The notes under the pieces were generated by a model. It saw only the letters and a list, made by a program, of their open reading frames with translations, searched no databases and had not been told where the DNA came from. Shown piece after piece: positions 59,481-64,000 of a DNA stretch of 64,000 nucleotides. The translations under genes were made by a program, and so were the position numbers. The stretch spans positions 10,315,948-10,379,947 of the forward strand of contig CM055114.1 of the NCBI GenBank assembly GCA_029204225.1, given 5' to 3'. The stretch's first letter is position 1. Every line of letters starts with the position of its first letter. Source of the DNA: Diphasiastrum complanatum (Eukaryota > Streptophyta > Lycopodiopsida > Lycopodiales > Lycopodiaceae).

Positions 59481-61810
59481 CACTTCATGGCGATTGTAAA
59501 GTTAAAAACCAATACCATGTGGAATGTCCAGACTGTGTTCGCAAACACAGTTTCAAGGAGTGTCCTAAACAACTTGACATGATTTTTCCAGCATATCATA
59601 TATCATCTGAACTTGTTAGAGTTCTAACTAGAGCACTACGCCAACAACAAGAACAGCAGCAACACAATGAAAAATCAACTGCCCCAAATGGGAGCCACTT
59701 GATAGCTTTCACATTACCCAAAGATTACCCAGACCCAAACGTGGAACAAAGGCAATACAATGAATTTTGAGAGGAGTTTTGGCGAGAGGAAGGACATACG
59801 GAAAGTCTGTTATCTGCTCAGATTCCTGACAAAGAGCAATCTCTATAGCGACTTGAAGTATTTTTTGACCTCCTGCAAGCTCAACTCACTATGTCATTCC
59901 ATAGTGCGCTAAAATCTTTCACCGGACTTTAACGCTATATCCATCGTAGTTTTCAGCTGCCTACTATTCCTGATGAACAACGAAAAATAAAAAAGATTCC
60001 TGAAATTCTCCAGATTCCTATGAATCAGATTCCTATGAATCTGCTAAATATAGGTGTTGCTAAGGGGACTACCATCACCTTGCCTTTGTCCTATAAAGAC
60101 TATCCCGCAGTATCTGCTATCCTTGATAGCGGATCAGGCGTAAATATAATGGCTTTGTCCTTGGCAAAGTCATGGAGCTTCCATACTTTCAATCAACGAT
60201 ACAAACTTCGCATGACTGATCAACGAGTTACCGACCCTGCTGGTCATTTATCAAATATTAAGGTTCGAATAGAAGGTGTCAAATTTGTGATCGATTGTGT
60301 CATCTTAGACTTACCAGAAGATGCCAATACTTATAAACTCCTTCTTGGTACACCTTGGCTCCAGATGGTAGTGTTGTCCAAGATTGGAAGCATAGCAAAA
60401 TCACCTTTGGCAATCACGACAAACGAGTCACTGTTGACTCAACTGGCCATGTCAAGCCTGCTAAAGTTTATGATGATTGGTCATCAACAACATATGACGA
60501 ATCCGATAGTGTCCTGATCCAACCCAAAGGCCACTATACGAGATCAACGGACATAATCGATTGGGGACAAGCACTACCACTATGAATTATGTCGATTCCA
60601 ATCGATGTCGTATCGAAACTGCTGCAGAAGATGTGGATATTCTCCCACCTTCTACAGACATTCACACATCCATCATCTCACTTATGATGATTGACCTGAT
60701 TCTTATAGCTTGGTGCCCTGGAGAACCTAGTGTCTCTACCACTCATGTTTCGAAAGAAGTTATTCTTTCCATGGATGATGTAGAAATGACGGATGAACAT
60801 GTACTCCTTTATCTAGATGCCCAACGTTATCCGCCAAAAGTAATTCCTCAGGAGATCAAGTCACCAGGACCGTTGGCTCACGTCCAACTAACATCCAAAG
60901 TACCAAACACACAAGCATATAGGCCCAAACCCAAAGTCTACACATGGGATGTGTATCTAGATGAAGTTTGGGATACAATCGACGACGACATGATAAGTGA
61001 GGCAACAACACCGCCCACTCAAAAGCCACAAAAACCTCGTTTACCACAAAACAAAATTATTGATACAAAATTAACTGAGCGTAAAAAACAGATGCGTGAG
61101 AAGCTTAAGCAGCCAATTAAGCCTTTGTCTAAGGAGACAGAATCCAAACCATCAGACCAAGCTTCCACGTCTGGTAGTGACTCAACAAAAATGATTCCCA
61201 AAGTTCCAGAAAACTTTGTGGAACCACCTTTCGATCTCCCACAAAAATTTAAAGATTTTACACTGGATGACGTTGTTATCCAGTTACCACAGCCACACCG
61301 GGAACCTACACCAAGTTCCAACTCCTTCGAAGGACCAGCTAAAATGATGTCATTAAACCTTAAAGATCCTGACAAGGAAATGGATCGACTAGTTCATGTT
61401 GGTGCACACCTTTCGTTTGAACAACTTTCTAATCTGAAAATTTTACTTCGCAAATACAAGGATGTATTTGCATGGAACTATACAGAAATGAAAGGAATTC
61501 CACTTGAAGTAGTGGTTCATACGATTCCTTTGGAAAAAAATGCTAAGCCTATTCAGACTAAACCTCACAGAAGTAACCCCGTCTATCGCGAAAGAATCGA
61601 TGAAGATATAAGAAATTGTTGGATGCCGGCTTCATTTATGAAGTCCAACATACTAATTAGGTATCACCCATTGTGGTTGTCCCGAAGAAAAACGGCAAAC
61701 TTCCTATCTGTGTCGATCTCAAGAACCTTGTTAGCCGATATTTTTGCATGGAAAATCGGACTAATATTGAAGTTTAAGTTCGCAATAATTGAAAAAATTG
61801 GCGTGTAAAG
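59470..61810 (+). pseudogene. Gypsy gag tail, protease and start of RT
   Basis: Plus-strand frames in order: zinc-knuckle-like CGKTGHFMADC and CPDCVRKHSFKEC (59,470-59,575); protease AILDSGSGVNIMALSLAKSW with KLLLGTPWLQ (60,020-60,400); an acidic/proline-rich linker (60,561-61,340); and the RT start with LLRKYKDVFAWNYTEMKGIP and TKPHRSNPVYRERIDEDI. After a frameshift near 61,615 come pieces equivalent to IVVVPKKNGKLPICVDLKN, and the frame ends. Several stops. It abuts the minus-strand RT fragment head to head, so two different gypsy insertions meet at about 59,475. Confidence 0.8.
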
Positions 61811-64000
61811 CTCGGTTATTAGAGAAAAATCGGCACAAATTTGCCTTAGGTCTGGGTCCCAGCCCGCTGCTAAAGTGGCTAGACACCGTTTGGAAGTAAG
61901 AAACTGACTTTCGAAAAAAACGTCAAAAATATTTTGTGGTTAATTTTTGTAAGACCGAGCCAAAAGTGCCGGTCCACCTAGAATTGGGTCCCAGCCTGCC
62001 CTAATGAAGCTAGAGCAAATTTTGCGGCCTTAGAAATGGCCGGTAAATATTTTACGGCTTTTCAAAAAAATGGTCAATCTTAAAAAAATAGCCGATATGA
62101 TCGTGCTAAAATTTTACCATGTACTGAGTCCATTTTTACTAATATATGATCACTTAGTGTATTTTTCAGGGAAACCGTGTTGTCGTGAGAACCTTAGTCA
62201 TGAATGCCGAAAAAGTCAACCACAAAAGTAAAAAAAATTGAGAAAGAAAATTTTTGGGTAAAAACAGGATCGAAAAATATGGATTTAGTGTCAAGGAATC
62301 ACAGAAAGCCTAACGGCAAAGTTTGGCAATCTGCGGGCAATTAACGAAATGTGCGGGCCAAGTGGTTACCCAATAGGTCAAAAACCCAGACAAATGAGCA
62401 GTAGGCGCACAGCCCTTGAAAAATCGAAGACAGGCCGAAAACACAAGTACCCAAGGAAAAACGAAAGCCGCCTACTAAAAATAAGGGTTGAAAAAAGGCC
62501 TCACTAAAAATTTGGATAATAAATGCCCAACCACCTTGGAGGCTAAAAAATTTGGGAGGTACACCCACTAGCCATTGACATTTTGGGCTTCTAGGGTGTA
62601 CAAAAGTGAAAACTTGAATGGCCTCCCTAGCCTTTGACAAAAATGGCATCTTGGCTAATTTTGAAAAAAGAGCCTTGAATGCACCACTCCCCCACTCTCT
62701 TATGGAGGCCACTAGGTGTACTATGATATCAAATGGGTTCGGGACAAATGGCAAAGAAGACTTGAAGGACATGAAGAATGGCAAGATGACATTGTGAAGG
62801 AGATGCATTGAATTTTCTTGTAAAAAGGAGCCAACTCCTTGTATTTCAAATGTTAGTATTTTTGTATGTTAGTACTTTTAGGAGTTGGCACTTTTGGGAG
62901 TTGCTTGCTTGTTTGAGTGTGTTTTGAAGTTAATTCCATTTTGTGGCTAATTGTTGTGAATGTTAGTTGCTCAATGTGTGGGTTAGTAGTTTGTGGGAGG
63001 TTAATGGTTGCTTTGTGCCCTCATGCCTGTTTGTTGCTTGTGTGTTGTTAACTCCATAGTTCGTAAGGTGTATTCTAAACTTTGGCTTGATTGATTGTTT
63101 GAAGTGACTTCAATGTTGGTGGGTTGGTTAGAAGGATTGTGAGTAGCTTTAAATAGTTCAATTGTAGTTGGATAATAATGAGATGATGTGAAAAGTTAGT
63201 ACTTTTGTGAGTGAGGATTTTAGGAGTGGGTATGTTTGAGAGTTGAGAGTTGAGAGTTGTCTTGGGGGTTGGGAGTGATATTACTTACTATACTTGCTTG
63301 CTCATATTGAGGAGTTAAGAGATTGTGATTGTTTGTGTTGATTGCTTGGACGTCATTACTATTGTGAGTTCATAGTTGAGTGCTTCAAATTATTTGGAAA
63401 GGAAGTTTGCTTGCTTTTGTTGAAATAATTGATGGGTGAGAGTGATTTCATAGTGAGGATTGGTTGGTTGGTTGTAGTCCATTGTCATATTAGTAGGCTT
63501 ATATATCTTGAATGAGTGGGATGGATTGTTTGAGGGCTTGGTGTGAGTGATGGGTTGCTGATTTTTTTTAGCCATTGTATCTTTCTGGCTTGTTTTTTTT
63601 TTTTTTTTTTTTTTTTTTACAGACTTTCGGTTCAGATTTCTCTCAGCTGAACCGTTAACATTTCAATCGCACTGTTCATATTCTAGAAACTTTATTTTTC
63701 TTCATTTTGTCTTTTTACACCAATTCGATCGGACACGCGGAAAGTGAAGAAAACTACGTCAACATGCCTGATTTTGATTGTTGCTACAAGTTTCATGACT
63801 AGGGTTTCACATGCAACGGCAACCTAAACTGCACATTGAGGTATGAGATGATTTTTATATCTATTTGCGTTGATGGTAAAAGTTGTGGGTTTATTGTAAG
63901 ATGTTACTTGACTTGAGTTTTTCCGTTGCCATTCGTCCCAATCAATTTTAAAACTGTGATAGTATAGCTTTAACCACTCGTGACTTGAATGTGACTTTTA
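61811..64000. other. No supported gene; repetitive non-coding DNA
   Basis: GGGTCCCAGCC occurs twice about 135 bp apart (61,854 and 61,987) in otherwise similar contexts. The stretch 62,830-63,560 is rich in GTTAGT, TTGTGAG and GAGTTG words with no open frame. A run of 26 T lies at 63,593-63,618. No ARL2 last exon was recognised. Confidence 0.4.
63593..63618. repeat. Poly(T) run, 26 bp
   Basis: 26 consecutive T. Read on the minus strand it is a poly(A) tail-like run, which could mark the end of a retroposed element, but nothing coding lies upstream on that strand. Confidence 0.9.

Noticed and set aside
62341-62808. 155-codon minus-strand frame
   Set aside because: Hydrophobic, biased composition in repetitive DNA; no recognisable domain and no stop-free extension or splice sites.

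Overview
The window looks like nuclear DNA of a land plant with a large, transposon-rich genome. The evidence is two intron-containing housekeeping-type genes with GT-AG introns, Ty1/copia and Ty3/gypsy retrotransposons whose primer binding sites are of plant type (TGGTATCAGAGC, TGGCGTCGTTGCCGGGGA), and very long (CT)n tracts. A fern or other large-genome lineage is plausible, but the sequence alone does not settle the species. There are no operons, rRNA or tRNA genes, or CRISPR arrays.

Layout. 1-5,150: gene-poor DNA with an AT microsatellite, a 39-bp tandem repeat and an exon-like piece beside a retrotransposon primer site. 5,152-17,524: a nested block. A minus-strand copia element (family A) has its 3' LTR at 5,152-6,621. 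A second copia (family B, 6,870-9,911) sits inside its coding region. Its 5' LTR (10,543-17,524) is split by about 5.7 kb of foreign DNA carrying two convergent, decayed, intron-containing genes. One of these resembles an uncharacterised DDE/RNase-H-like transposase family; this is the most novel item in the window. 17,539-23,523: a gag-only LTR element with both LTRs and a TATAT target duplication, carrying about eight 150-bp tandem repeats in its leader. 23,529-29,063: no gene recognised.

29,064-41,188 (minus): a host gene that I reconstruct as 16 exons and 841 codons. It has a GNAT-like acetyltransferase fold in the middle and two BRCT domains at the C-terminus, a plant DNA-damage/chromatin type of protein. 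A truncated copia gag (37,466-39,400) lies antisense in its intron 3. An E2F-type site lies upstream of the start. 41,700-44,549: no gene seen, some local duplications. 44,550-53,016: remains of a gypsy element (5' LTR, gag, protease) whose leader is interrupted by a complete copia element (45,449-51,440). That copia has perfect CTATA target duplications but LTR ends AG...CT instead of TG...CA. 53,193-55,287: an unknown minus-strand ORF pair and a minus-strand copia LTR with its primer site. 55,576-57,565 (plus): four exons of an ARL2-type small GTPase gene whose final exon is not seen. Beyond it lie gypsy fragments in both orientations (57,800-61,810) and non-coding DNA to the end.

The host genes and the mobile elements do not form one pathway. 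Much of the window records successive insertions, deletions at short homologies and nested elements around two conserved genes.
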